NCBI GenBank assembly: GCA_947457525.1
Contig: CANGXE010000007.1
Coordinates: 1 to 15,732 of the forward strand
Reading direction: 5' to 3'
Source: Bacteroidota bacterium
GTDB lineage: Bacteria > Bacteroidota > Bacteroidia > Chitinophagales > LD1
Length of the DNA stretch: 15,732 bases
Shown: positions 1-7,362 of the stretch, piece after piece
How positions within the stretch are numbered: position 1 is the stretch's first letter
Layout of the letters: each line of letters opens with the position of its first letter
Notes under the pieces: model-generated
Seen by the model: the letters and a program-made list of their open reading frames with translations, nothing else
What the model was told of the DNA's origin: nothing
The model's database searches: none
Program-made: the position numbers and the translations under genes

Positions 1-192
1 ATGCTCAATTCAGTAAACCTGCTCTTAGTGGCGTTTTCTACGTTTCACAACGATCCGAGCGGACAAGTATTCGTGTTTTTCGTGATGGCTGTTGCTGCTG
101 CTGAAGTAGCGGTTGGTTTGGCCATACTAGTGACTATCTTCCGCAATGTACACTCGGTAGATATTGACGAATTGCGCTCTTTAAAATGGTAA
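1..192 (+). CDS. nuoK: NADH-quinone oxidoreductase subunit K, C-terminal part (5' end cut by window)
   Basis: NuoK is a small membrane subunit of respiratory complex I (homologue of ND4L) and carries part of the proton channel. Only the last 63 residues are present; the family is about 100 residues long, so roughly the first third lies before the window. What is visible is the typical NuoK end: the segment MLNSVNLLLVAFS, then a membrane helix with the run AAAEVAVGLAI, whose glutamate is the conserved membrane carboxylate of this subunit, then a polar tail ending in LRSLKW. The ATG at base 1 encodes the internal methionine of the MLNxVN motif and is not the start. nuoL begins 32 bases after the stop, as expected in a nuo operon. 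Confidence 0.93.
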   Translation: MLNSVNLLLVAFSTFHNDPSGQVFVFFVMAVAAAEVAVGLAILVTIFRNVHSVDIDELRSLKW

Positions 193-224
193 TTGATTTT
201 TTGAAGGAAATAAAATAAGAAAAC

Positions 225-2120
225 GTGTTGAGTATCTACCTAATCATTCTACTACCCTTAATCGGATTTCTGATTAATGCATTTATTGGCAATAAACTAT
301 CGAAAACTGTTTCCGGCATTATTGGGTCGGCTGCCATCTTTGGTTCGTTTGTGTTATCCGCTGTATTTTTTGCCGGATTTTTAAACGGTTCACAAGCTCG
401 AATTGACCAAAATGTGTTTGAATGGATTTCGTTTGGCAATTTCTCGATTTCGTTTGGTCTTTTGTTAGATCAACTTTCCGTAACCTGGTTGATGGTGGTG
501 ACGGGTATTGGTTCCCTTATACACCTTTACTCTATTAGTTACATGCACGATGATGAAGGGTTCAGTCGCTTTTTCTCTTACTTAAATTTATTTATCTTTT
601 TCATGTTGCTTTTAGTTTTAGGCAACAACTTCTTAGTGATGTTTATTGGATGGGAAGGTGTAGGACTTTGCTCTTACTTATTGATTGGTTTTTGGTTCAA
701 AAATCAAGATTACAACAATGCCGCCAAGAAAGCTTTTATCATGAACCGAGTGGGCGACTTAGGTTTTTTGATTGCTATGTTTATGATTTTATACTTTTTA
801 AAGTCATTGAACTTTGGTGAGTTGCAAGCTACTCTAGCTACAATGGAAGTGAATCATGCTTTGGTTGTAACGATTACTATGCTTCTGTTTGTTGGCGCCA
901 TGGGAAAAAGTGCTCAAATTCCTTTGTACACTTGGTTGCCTGATGCAATGGCCGGCCCTACGCCTGTGTCTGCGCTTATCCACGCTGCTACGATGGTTAC
1001 AGCCGGTATTTATATGTTTGTGCGCGCTAATTTTTTATTCGTATTGGCTCCAGAAACGTTACAGTTCATTTCTTTCGTGGGTGTGGCTACGGCTCTTTTT
1101 GCCGCCACCATTGGTTTGTTGCAAAATGACATTAAAAAAGTGTTGGCTTACTCCACCGTTTCGCAATTAGGGTTGATGTTTATGGCACTTGGTGTTGGTG
1201 CGTTTTCATCTGGGGTATTTCATGTGGTGACACACGCTTTCTTTAAAGCTTGTTTGTTCCTTGGAGCAGGTTCTGTTATTCATGCTTTACATGGCGAACA
1301 AGATATTCGCAACATGGGTGGCTTGAAAAAATGGATGCCCATTACATTTTGGACGTTCATGATTTCTTCACTAGCTATTTCCGGTATATTTCCGTTCAGC
1401 GGTTTCTTTTCCAAAGATGAAATTTTGGCTGCCACTTTTGCGCACAACAAAGTGATTTGGGGTATAGCTTCACTAGCTTCATTGATGACCGCATTTTATA
1501 TGTTCCGTTTGGTATTCTTGACCTTCACCGGATCGTTTAGAGGAACTGAAGAACAGAAACATCATTTGCATGAATCACCGGCATTAATCACCTTGCCACT
1601 TGTGGTATTGGCTATTCTGGCAGCCGTGGGTGGATTGATGGGATTGCCGGAGTTTTTAGGTTTTCATCACGCACTTCAAGGTTTCTTAAAACCAATTATG
1701 GCGGTTAATCCGCATGCAACAGAACATGCGTTGTCACATAGCACAGAATATATGTTGATGGGCGGAGCATTTTTGGGTGCCGTATTGAGTATTGCTTATG
1801 CATATGTGAAGTACGCTAAGAACAACGCTCAACCTGCCGCAGAGGGTCAACTTTCCGGCTTGAGCAAAGTGGTGTACAACAAATATTATGTAGATGAAAT
1901 TTACAACTTGCTTTTTGTAGCACCTGCTATGAAACTATCGGAAATATTCCACGATGTAGTTGACCGCACTTTTGTAGATGGAACAGTAAACTGGAGCGGC
2001 AAGATTGCTGTGATGGTTGGTGGGCAAGTCCGCAAAATACAAAGCGGTTCCATTGGGTTCTATCTCTTGATTATGGTATTGAGTGTAGTGAGTATTTTTG
2101 CTTACGCGTTTCTACGATAA
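225..2120 (+). CDS. nuoL: NADH-quinone oxidoreductase subunit L
   Basis: NuoL is the distal antiporter-like proton-pumping subunit of complex I in the inner membrane. The 631-residue product has the family length and is hydrophobic throughout, with roughly 16 helices. Conserved residues are in place: Glu144 in FIGWEGVGLCSYLL, Lys228 in GAMGKSAQIPL, His253 in LIHAATMVTAG, His333/His337/Lys341 in the FHVVTHAFFKA helix, and Lys397 in GFFSKDEIL. The C-terminal third contains the polar linker expected for the lateral helix and ends in a last membrane helix. An in-frame stop at 216-218 limits the start to GTG at 225 or TTG at 228; GTG is chosen. A purine-rich GAAGGA lies about 16 bases upstream, rather far for a ribosome site. 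The stop touches the end of the convergent gene at 2121 with no gap, and no nuoM or nuoN follows. Confidence 0.97.
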   Translation: MLSIYLIILLPLIGFLINAFIGNKLSKTVSGIIGSAAIFGSFVLSAVFFAGFLNGSQARIDQNVFEWISFGNFSISFGLLLDQLSVTWLMVVTGIGSLIHLYSISYMHDDEGFSRFFSYLNLFIFFMLLLVLGNNFLVMFIGWEGVGLCSYLLIGFWFKNQDYNNAAKKAFIMNRVGDLGFLIAMFMILYFLKSLNFGELQATLATMEVNHALVVTITMLLFVGAMGKSAQIPLYTWLPDAMAGPTPVSALIHAATMVTAGIYMFVRANFLFVLAPETLQFISFVGVATALFAATIGLLQNDIKKVLAYSTVSQLGLMFMALGVGAFSSGVFHVVTHAFFKACLFLGAGSVIHALHGEQDIRNMGGLKKWMPITFWTFMISSLAISGIFPFSGFFSKDEILAATFAHNKVIWGIASLASLMTAFYMFRLVFLTFTGSFRGTEEQKHHLHESPALITLPLVVLAILAAVGGLMGLPEFLGFHHALQGFLKPIMAVNPHATEHALSHSTEYMLMGGAFLGAVLSIAYAYVKYAKNNAQPAAEGQLSGLSKVVYNKYYVDEIYNLLFVAPAMKLSEIFHDVVDRTFVDGTVNWSGKIAVMVGGQVRKIQSGSIGFYLLIMVLSVVSIFAYAFLR

Positions 2121-2447
2121 TCAAATCATTTTCTCTAAGATATGCACAGCCGCCCGTTCGAGTTGTGAATGTGTACCGGCAGTATGTAACAACGCTTCCA
2201 AGTCTTGTCTCACTTTATCTTCATCCACTTTGTTGCCTAGATATATTTCGCGGTGTTGATCGATTAGTTCTATAGCTTCTATGTCCGAAAGTTCATCCAC
2301 TTTGGCTTTGATGGCCTCAATGTTATTGATGCCGGTCTTTTCTCGAATAACGGCTAAATCTTCTGCGGACAATTCTAGGTTCATTTCTGCAGCATAAATC
2401 ATTAAGAATGCTAGAAATTCATTGTAGGAGAGTTGGGGTTTGCTCAT
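2121..2447 (-). CDS. Small helical protein of unknown function (possibly TerB-like)
   Basis: I do not recognise this 108-residue protein with certainty. It has no signal peptide or membrane segment and reads as an all-helical, acidic, soluble protein. The N-terminal part (about residues 8-40: NEFLAFLMIYAAEMNLELSA followed by a charged helix) resembles the opening of TerB-like helical domains in spacing and composition, but this is a resemblance only. The start is the ATG at 2445-2447, the first methionine of the open frame. The gene lies 33 bases beyond the terminator that follows secG, so it is probably expressed by its own promoter or by read-through. Its stop codon directly abuts the stop of nuoL on the other strand, so the two transcripts must overlap at their 3' ends. 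Confidence 0.7.
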   Translation of the reverse strand: MSKPQLSYNEFLAFLMIYAAEMNLELSAEDLAVIREKTGINNIEAIKAKVDELSDIEAIELIDQHREIYLGNKVDEDKVRQDLEALLHTAGTHSQLERAAVHILEKMI

Positions 2448-2481
2448 AAGGAAGTAGTTGAGTTGAGATGTACGAAAATAA

Positions 2482-2508
2482 AAAAATCACGCTTTAGGCG
2501 TGATTTTT
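2482..2508 (-). terminator. Rho-independent terminator after secG
   Basis: A perfect 11-base-pair inverted repeat (AAAAATCACGC, loop of 5, GCGTGATTTTT) lies 24 bases past the secG stop. Read on the minus strand, the stem runs into a stretch of seven T residues, the usual intrinsic terminator form. It closes the lptE-TPR-secG run. The A/T-rich stem base gives a shorter T run on the plus strand as well, so it may stop transcripts from nuoL that read through the small gene. Confidence 0.85.
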
Positions 2509-2532
2509 AAAAGTCTTGTTTGGCAATGATGA

Positions 2533-2904
2533 TTAAGGTTGTGGTTGTGCTGCCGGTTGAGCAGGTTGTGCAGCAGCCGGTTGGTTACCCATGCCGCCTT
2601 GTGCAGGTGGAGTAACAGGGGTTTTAGCTACCATTTCTTCAACTTCAGATTTTTGAACTTCAGATTTATTCACCACTTTTTTGTCGATGAAGGCTACCGA
2701 GATTAAGCAAAGGAAAAGTAGACCTGCGGCCAATCCCCAAGTAGTTTTTTCAACAACGTCTGTGCTTCTTCTTGCACCAAGCAATTGTTGACCTACGCCA
2801 CCAAATGATGAGTTAAGACCGCCACCTTTAGGGTTTTGGATAAGAACGATAGCGCCCAAAAGAATGCCTACGATTACTGCGAGTATGGTGATGATTGAAT
2901 ACAT
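2533..2904 (-). CDS. secG: Preprotein translocase subunit SecG
   Basis: SecG is the small accessory subunit of the SecYEG protein-export channel in the inner membrane. The 123-residue product shows the family plan: a first membrane helix at about residues 3-23, the conserved cytoplasmic motif VLIQNPKGGGLNSSFGG just after it, then the GARRSTD segment and a second helix at about 56-74. After that comes a cytoplasmic or periplasmic tail of about 45 residues that ends in a Pro/Ala/Gln-rich stretch (PAQGG, then AAAQPAQPAAQPQP). Such low-complexity tails are common on SecG of Bacteroidota. The start is ATG at 2902-2904, five bases after the stop of the upstream TPR-like gene, so the two are very likely cotranscribed. 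A strong terminator follows. Confidence 0.95.
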   Translation of the reverse strand: MYSIITILAVIVGILLGAIVLIQNPKGGGLNSSFGGVGQQLLGARRSTDVVEKTTWGLAAGLLFLCLISVAFIDKKVVNKSEVQKSEVEEMVAKTPVTPPAQGGMGNQPAAAQPAQPAAQPQP

Positions 2905-2909
2905 ATTGT

Positions 2910-3980
2910 TTAAAGTAGTTTTTTTAGATTTTCAATACGGGCGACAAATAAACCCTTTTTTTCTGGATTTTTCAAAGATAATAACTCATAAGTGCTGATA
3001 GCTTTTACATATTTATGTTGGCTTTCATATAATTTGGCTAATGTTTCGGTCACCAATGCCGGTTCTGTAGTTGGGTCCAAACCAACTTTTTTGCGCTGTT
3101 GTTTGCGTTTTTGAACTTGTTCCTCAATAAAGCGGTCTAGGCCTTTGCTATAATGTGTTTCTTCCTCCACTTTTTCGTGTAGTAGGTTAACGTTCACATT
3201 TTGAATAATCAGTTCTTCCAATTCATCTCCAATTTCTTCTTCATCTTCCGGTTTTCTTGGTTCGGCTTGATGCGATTGGATAGATTTGATAAGGGATGCG
3301 CTGTCAGCAAATGCCGATAACCATTCATCAAAAGTATGCGGTGTTTGTAGTGAGAAATGTGGGATGGACGTTTTCGCTTCGGTGACTTCAGTAAGTGCTT
3401 CTTCCTCTTTCGATATTTCTTCGGTAATTTCTTCTACTAATTCTACCTCTTCTTTTGGCGCTGTCAACCCTACTTCTTCAAGAGCAACCTGGGTAGTTTC
3501 TGCCTCAATTTTTGGCTCAACAATTGGTTCAGTTTCCAAATTAGTAAGCGCCACATTTTCCTCCGATGTGTACGACTCGGCCTCTATCTCGGCTTTAGGT
3601 TCGGCAACAATAGTTTCTTCAGTAATTACTGCTATTGGTGTTTCTGCTGTTTTGACTTCCAACGTTTGGATTGGGTCTGCTTCTTGCGGAGTTAATACTT
3701 CTTCTTCTGAGGAGAAAGCAGGAGCGATTGGAGCATTCGATGTTGTGTTGACACCAATTTCATTGAACAAGGTGTAAAATAGTTCGCGGTCTTGTGTGTA
3801 AAGCGCAGCCATTTGCAATTGTTCATCAAACTTTGGGTGACTTTCTTGCTGATATTTTTTAGCCAAAAGCAAATGCGCCTGATGAAAATAGGGAAACTTC
3901 ACCACCAGATTTTCTAAATCTGCGGTCGAAAAACGGAGAAGTTGTTCGTTGATATTTTCTTTGGATAAAGGCGTAATCAC
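2910..3980 (-). CDS. Acidic TPR-like protein of the lptE-secG cluster
   Basis: A 356-residue protein of unknown function. Three zones can be seen. Residues 1-75 form a helical N-terminal domain (LSKENINEQLLRFSTADLEN, then the segment KFPYFHQAHLLLAKKY), which has the look of a degenerate helical repeat. Residues 85-205 are low-complexity and very rich in Glu, Thr, Val and Ala, probably disordered. Residues 255-356 are charged and helical and include a TPR-like unit at about 311-340 (LAKLYESQHKYVKAISTYELLSLKNP). There is no signal peptide, so a cytoplasmic location is likely. The start is GTG at 3978-3980; no ATG lies near. It sits 27 bases after lptE and 5 before secG. From memory, a protein of this type lies between lptE and secG in many Bacteroidota, which suggests an envelope or export-related role, not proven. 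Confidence 0.8.
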   Translation of the reverse strand: MITPLSKENINEQLLRFSTADLENLVVKFPYFHQAHLLLAKKYQQESHPKFDEQLQMAALYTQDRELFYTLFNEIGVNTTSNAPIAPAFSSEEEVLTPQEADPIQTLEVKTAETPIAVITEETIVAEPKAEIEAESYTSEENVALTNLETEPIVEPKIEAETTQVALEEVGLTAPKEEVELVEEITEEISKEEEALTEVTEAKTSIPHFSLQTPHTFDEWLSAFADSASLIKSIQSHQAEPRKPEDEEEIGDELEELIIQNVNVNLLHEKVEEETHYSKGLDRFIEEQVQKRKQQRKKVGLDPTTEPALVTETLAKLYESQHKYVKAISTYELLSLKNPEKKGLFVARIENLKKLL

Positions 3981-4007
3981 AAGGGCAAGTATAAGGAGAT
4001 AATTTGA

Positions 4008-4514
4008 TTACCACTTCACAAATGCACGCTGAAAAACATCATCCACCAGTTGGCGATTGATTTCACCAATAAGTTGATCTTCAACGCTAGGAATGTCTTG
4101 ATTAGCCGGAAACTGTGCGTAGCGAGAAAATGTTTCAGTGAAGTTATCTTTCTCGTTGCGATTGTTTACGCATTCTATCTGTATGGTAAGCGTGAGTTTA
4201 TTCAATCCGCTCGTTGCACCCGCCACAGCAGCTTCATTGGTGTATGTGAAACCGGTTATTGTTCCTTTAAATTGAATGTCGCTTTCTCCGCTTACCGAGC
4301 GTAAGTTGGCTTCGGTCTGAAACTTTAGTTTCAATTGGTCGGTGATGCTTTGCGGTAAAGAGGCTGGTCCGTTGTTGGCGCGGTTTTGAAAAAGCTCTAC
4401 GTTAAATGTTTTGATGTCTTCAGGAATATTCGCTCCGGTGAAAGAATACACTTTGCAGCTTTGCATGGCTACGATAAAAAAAAGTAATAGTCCAAATATT
4501 GCTAGTTGTCTCAT
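4008..4514 (-). CDS. lptE: LPS-assembly lipoprotein LptE, Bacteroidota type
   Basis: LptE is an outer-membrane lipoprotein that plugs the LptD barrel and helps insert lipopolysaccharide. The product begins MRQLAIFGLLLFFIVAMQSC: a short charged start, a hydrophobic signal and a lipobox whose acceptor would be Cys20. The mature part has the motif KVYSFTGANIPEDIKTFNVELFQNRA, which I know from LptE-like proteins of this phylum, followed by a predominantly beta/alpha domain ending in DDVFQRAFVKW. I place the start at the ATG at 4512-4514, not at the TTG 18 bases upstream. That ATG overlaps the TGA of the DUF2461 gene as ATGA, the classic sign of translational coupling, and gives a better signal peptide. 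Mature length is about 149 residues. It is followed by the TPR-like gene and secG. Confidence 0.88.
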   Translation of the reverse strand: MRQLAIFGLLLFFIVAMQSCKVYSFTGANIPEDIKTFNVELFQNRANNGPASLPQSITDQLKLKFQTEANLRSVSGESDIQFKGTITGFTYTNEAAVAGATSGLNKLTLTIQIECVNNRNEKDNFTETFSRYAQFPANQDIPSVEDQLIGEINRQLVDDVFQRAFVKW

Positions 4515-5179
4515 GCCGATACGGTTTCCCAAAGGAAGTTGTTCATTTTTAGTGCGCTGCGAAAGTGCGCTAAAATAACTTTATCAAAATCATCGACCAG
4601 CACTTCTTTGCGCGTTAAGTTTTTATAAAACCAAAATTGCTTGTTGGCGATGAGTGGCTCTGTCTTTTCAAAGGCTTTGTAGTCGGGTGGCAGCACTTTA
4701 CTCTTTTCGCCTTGCAGTTCGCCAAAAGCAGACTTAAACTTCTTGTCGTTAATTAGTTTCTTGAAATCGGAATGATTGTAGTAAATCTCTTGGCGTATTT
4801 TTTCGAGGTCTTGTTTGCTGCAAAAGTACTTTCCACCGCCTATCATCAACTCATCTTGACCGATGTGAATATAAAACCCCGGATAGTCCACATCCTTTGT
4901 TCCTTTCTGATTAAACACTGCAGCCACGTTGTTTTTGTAAGGCGATTTGTCTTTCGCAAAACGGATGTCACGGTTTATTCTAAAGATACATTTTGATGGA
5001 TTGAGATTTATCTCGGGCAGGTCTTTACTCAGTTCTTCAATCAATTTTTCTACTAATGCCCTAAACGGTTTCTTAATATCGTTTTCGTAGCGGTCGCGGT
5101 TGGTGTCAAACCATTCTTTATTGTTGTTTTGGCTCAATTCATCAAAGAATTTGAAAAAAGCCGGAGAGAGGTATTTCAT
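4511..5179 (-). CDS. DUF2461 (TIGR02453-like) family protein
   Basis: This 222-residue soluble protein matches the DUF2461 family by eye. It opens with the helical SPAFFKFFDELSQNNNKEWF, where NNNKEWF is the family's typical early motif, and carries FRINRDIRFAKDKSPYKNN, the most conserved stretch, at about residues 66-84. Next come the beta segment GFYIHIGQDELMIGGGKY and a helical C-terminal half. No catalytic function is established for the family, and none is visible here. The start is ATG at 5177-5179, six bases after the alkB stop; the last four bases overlap the lptE start. The gene is therefore set inside a tightly packed run between alkB and lptE. There is no signal peptide or membrane helix. 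Confidence 0.88.
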   Translation of the reverse strand: MKYLSPAFFKFFDELSQNNNKEWFDTNRDRYENDIKKPFRALVEKLIEELSKDLPEINLNPSKCIFRINRDIRFAKDKSPYKNNVAAVFNQKGTKDVDYPGFYIHIGQDELMIGGGKYFCSKQDLEKIRQEIYYNHSDFKKLINDKKFKSAFGELQGEKSKVLPPDYKAFEKTEPLIANKQFWFYKNLTRKEVLVDDFDKVILAHFRSALKMNNFLWETVSA

Positions 5180-5185
5180 AAGTAC

Positions 5186-6253
5186 TTAAGCTAGTGCGCC
5201 ACCTTCTTGGGTAGCTTTATATTTATCAATGTGTTTGTGCATCACTTTAAACCAAAGCGGAGGAAACAACGCCAACACCATCATGCCAGGATAACCAGTA
5301 GGCATCTGTGGACTGTGGTCGAAATGACGAAGTACTTGATATTTTCGAGATGCCATATAGTGGTGGTCACTGTGGCGAGTAAGTTCGAAAAGCATAATGC
5401 GACCAATGGGATGATTAGAATTCCAAGAGTGGATAGGCATCACTTTTTCGTAATATTCTCCGTCAATCTTCTTTCTGCGCAAACCGTAGTGTTCGATATA
5501 GTTGACAGTTTCGAGCAAAAGGAAACCAACGGTAGCCGCAGCTACAAAACAAAGCATAGCGAACCATCCCCACACCAATCCAATGCCGATGACCATGGCA
5601 AGTTGAATGATTTGGTACATCAACATTTCATTTTGAAGACTCCAAAAAGAAAGTCCCTTTTTGCGAAGCTCATCGTTTTGCAAGTGCCAAGCCGAAAGCC
5701 AGCTGTCGCGCACTGAGCGAAGGTAAAAAGCATAAATCCACTCCCCATAGCGTGAAGAAGCCGGATCCTCATCGGTAGACACGTTTTTGTGATGACCGCG
5801 ATTGTGTTCAATGTAAAAGTGCAGGTAGAGCGAAGTCGCCAACAACATTTTACTCAACAGTTGTTCATGCCAGGTGTTTCTATGACCGAGTTCGTGAGCG
5901 GCATTAATACCCAATACCCCGCATGAAACCCCAACGCTTAAAATCATGCCGAGCGTTTCCCACCAAACTAAACTTGGGTCGTTGATGCGATTGAGGAAAA
6001 AGAATATGATGGCATATTGAAGCGGCACCACGCTCCAAACTAGTATATCGTAAGCAATATCTTTTTTAGCTAGTTCTTCTTCAGCTTTGCTCATGTTCTC
6101 CGTTGTTCCTTTAGAGAATAGCTCGATTAAAGGAATAAGTCCGAAGACGTAGAGAGGAGCAATAAAAACATAAAATTTGCCGAGCACTAAGCTTATTAAA
6201 ATAACAGCAATGCTCACATAAACAGAAGCGTACTTAAAAAAACGAATGCCCAT
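5186..6253 (-). CDS. alkB: AlkB-type integral membrane alkane 1-monooxygenase / hydroxylase
   Basis: The product belongs to the membrane-bound non-haem di-iron fatty-acid-hydroxylase/desaturase class. AlkB enzymes hydroxylate the terminal carbon of medium-chain alkanes, with rubredoxin as electron donor. With the ATG at 6251-6253 the protein has 355 residues. All histidine boxes are present: HELGH (120-124), EHNRGHH (149-155), the AlkB signature NYIEHYGLRR (251-260) and RHSDHH (293-298). About six membrane helices lie between them, including two after residue 15 and two around 215-250. The open frame extends 11 codons further to a TTG, but the ATG directly before GIRFFKY is the better start. 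No rubredoxin or rubredoxin reductase gene is in the window. The gene is 76 bases from the LEA-like gene upstream and 6 from DUF2461 downstream. The natural substrate is uncertain; related lipid-modifying hydroxylases are possible. Confidence 0.9.
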   Translation of the reverse strand: MGIRFFKYASVYVSIAVILISLVLGKFYVFIAPLYVFGLIPLIELFSKGTTENMSKAEEELAKKDIAYDILVWSVVPLQYAIIFFFLNRINDPSLVWWETLGMILSVGVSCGVLGINAAHELGHRNTWHEQLLSKMLLATSLYLHFYIEHNRGHHKNVSTDEDPASSRYGEWIYAFYLRSVRDSWLSAWHLQNDELRKKGLSFWSLQNEMLMYQIIQLAMVIGIGLVWGWFAMLCFVAAATVGFLLLETVNYIEHYGLRRKKIDGEYYEKVMPIHSWNSNHPIGRIMLFELTRHSDHHYMASRKYQVLRHFDHSPQMPTGYPGMMVLALFPPLWFKVMHKHIDKYKATQEGGALA

Positions 6254-6329
6254 AGGTTTGGTTTTTTTGTTGAACAGATAGACCAACTCTTTTGTTGGCT
6301 TGTTTCAAAACTAAAAAAAAGACCGATAG

Positions 6330-6800
6330 CTACTTAACTTGAGAAAGTTTTATTTTCTGCTTGTATTGAATAGGAACTGTTTTTTTGAACAAAAACCATT
6401 TTACTTGAATTTTACCCACGAGCGCTACATCGGCTTCTTTGTCTTTAATGAAACCAAGCAGATTTTTTAGGTTATCAAACAAAGAACCATCCGGTTTGAG
6501 GGCGATGCCGAGTGGAATGGTAAAATCGCTTTTACGAGCAATCAAAATGTCTGTTTTTTCGCCCAAAGTGCCTATGAGTTTATTGTCGAGTATCACGTCA
6601 ACGGCTATGTCCTTTACTCTAAATTTTAAAGGATTGGGATTGTTAAACACAGCATCGGCTCCGAGCTTGATGCCCATGGTGTTTACGCGCTCTAGTTTTA
6701 AATTATTGACAGTTTTAAATGTAGGCGCATATAGCTTGCAAGAGCTAATACTCAATGCAGCTACGCAAAATAAAGTCATAACTAAATGGCTAAATTTCAT
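6330..6800 (-). CDS. LEA14-like (LEA type 2 domain) lipoprotein
   Basis: A 156-residue predicted lipoprotein. The N-terminus MKFSHLVMTLFCVAALSISSC is a signal peptide with a lipobox, acceptor Cys21. The mature part looks like a LEA type 2 / WHy immunoglobulin-like domain: the segment ADAVFNNPNPLKFRVKDIA followed by a DNKLIGTL strand and the SDFTIPLGIAL strand is the typical pattern of that fold. The domain ends in the basic strand QYKQKIKLSQ. The molecular role of bacterial members is not known; a periplasmic or outer-membrane-attached location is expected. It is the second of two similar genes: the other ends 12 bases upstream and shares the FNNPN-L, IG-L and LPVG/IPLG pattern, so the two probably arose by duplication. 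Start is ATG at 6798-6800. Confidence 0.82.
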   Translation of the reverse strand: MKFSHLVMTLFCVAALSISSCKLYAPTFKTVNNLKLERVNTMGIKLGADAVFNNPNPLKFRVKDIAVDVILDNKLIGTLGEKTDILIARKSDFTIPLGIALKPDGSLFDNLKNLLGFIKDKEADVALVGKIQVKWFLFKKTVPIQYKQKIKLSQVK

Positions 6801-6812
6801 TGTCGAAAGAAT

Positions 6813-7262
6813 TTAAGGAGTAATGGTAGTGGTTTGGTTGACAACTATTGTGCCACCTCCGGTGAAATTGCGGAAAGTAATTTCTCCTTTGATAGTAACT
6901 TCAACGGGCGAGGAGGAAGAAATGCTATCCAGCGCGGCAAGTTGACGGAAGTCTTTCTTTAAAAAACGAACGCCTACGGGCAAGGTTGTTTCTTTTCGTC
7001 CCGAAATGCCTTGCTCTACTTCGTTGTTCAGTTCGCCTATTAGACGGTCGTTGATGTAGTATTTTTCACGGATGGCGACAATAGTGCTGGATAAGAGGTT
7101 GGGGTTGTTGAAATGTAACACACTTTGCAGTTCGTAGCCTTCTTGACCGATGTTTACAAGTTTGAACCCATCTTGTTTGACGAGTTGCACATCGCTGCGA
7201 TTAAACAGCACCACCACTACCAACAGGAAAATGGCTATCAACCAGCCGTACTTAATTTTCAT
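6813..7262 (-). CDS. LEA14-like protein with N-terminal membrane anchor
   Basis: A 149-residue protein that starts MKIKYGWLIAIFLLVVVVLF, one hydrophobic helix at about residues 6-20 with no lipobox, so it is likely held in the inner membrane by an uncleaved anchor. The rest matches the LEA type 2 pattern: SVLHFNNPNLLSSTIVAI, then INDRLIGEL, then ETTLPVGVRFLKKD, and a final strand pair ending in the Thr-rich tail NQTTTITP. It is a probable paralogue of the lipoprotein gene just downstream. The start ATG at 7260-7262 is the first codon of the minus-strand run and faces the kinase-like gene across a 100-base divergent spacer. A TAnnTTTG match (TATTTTTG on the minus strand, 7267-7274) is only four bases from the ATG and lacks a well-placed TTG, so it is not called as a promoter. 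Confidence 0.78.
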   Translation of the reverse strand: MKIKYGWLIAIFLLVVVVLFNRSDVQLVKQDGFKLVNIGQEGYELQSVLHFNNPNLLSSTIVAIREKYYINDRLIGELNNEVEQGISGRKETTLPVGVRFLKKDFRQLAALDSISSSSPVEVTIKGEITFRNFTGGGTIVVNQTTTITP

Positions 7263-7362
7263 TGCCCAAAAATAAAGGTGTTTTTCACATCGCGGCTTTA
7301 ATTATTCACAACACAGCGTTTGCCGTTTGCTTTGTTCTATTTTCGGCAGTAAAATCGAACCA

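Noticed and set aside
1..3. ATG at base 1 as the start of nuoK
   Set aside because: It is the internal Met of the conserved MLNxVN segment; the family needs about 40 more residues upstream.
3286..3777. 163-codon open frame on the plus strand rich in Ser and Val
   Set aside because: It is antisense to the Glu/Thr-rich low-complexity zone of the TPR-like gene; a GAA/GAG-rich strand gives a stop-poor complement. No family motif is visible and it has no gene-like context.
4515..4532. Longer LptE with six extra N-terminal residues
   Set aside because: It would start at TTG and put polar residues before the signal peptide; the ATG at 4512-4514 overlaps the upstream stop as ATGA and is preferred.
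5207..5716. 169-codon open frame on the plus strand
   Set aside because: Lies opposite alkB, which has all its histidine motifs; the product is His/Arg-rich without domain features.
6254..6286. Longer AlkB with 11 extra N-terminal residues
   Set aside because: It would start at TTG; the ATG at 6251-6253 fits better and the extra residues carry no motif.
6283..6298. Hairpin CCAAC / GTTGG in the spacer between the LEA-like lipoprotein gene and alkB
   Set aside because: Only five base pairs and no T tract directly after it on either strand; the eight-T run at 6313-6320 is on the other side and without a stem. Not called a terminator.
7319..7345. Promoter for the P-loop kinase gene (TTTG 7319-7322, TATTTTCG 7338-7345)
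   Set aside because: The spacer is only 15 bases and the -7 element has a mismatch; too weak to list as a feature, although a start near 7352 would be well placed.
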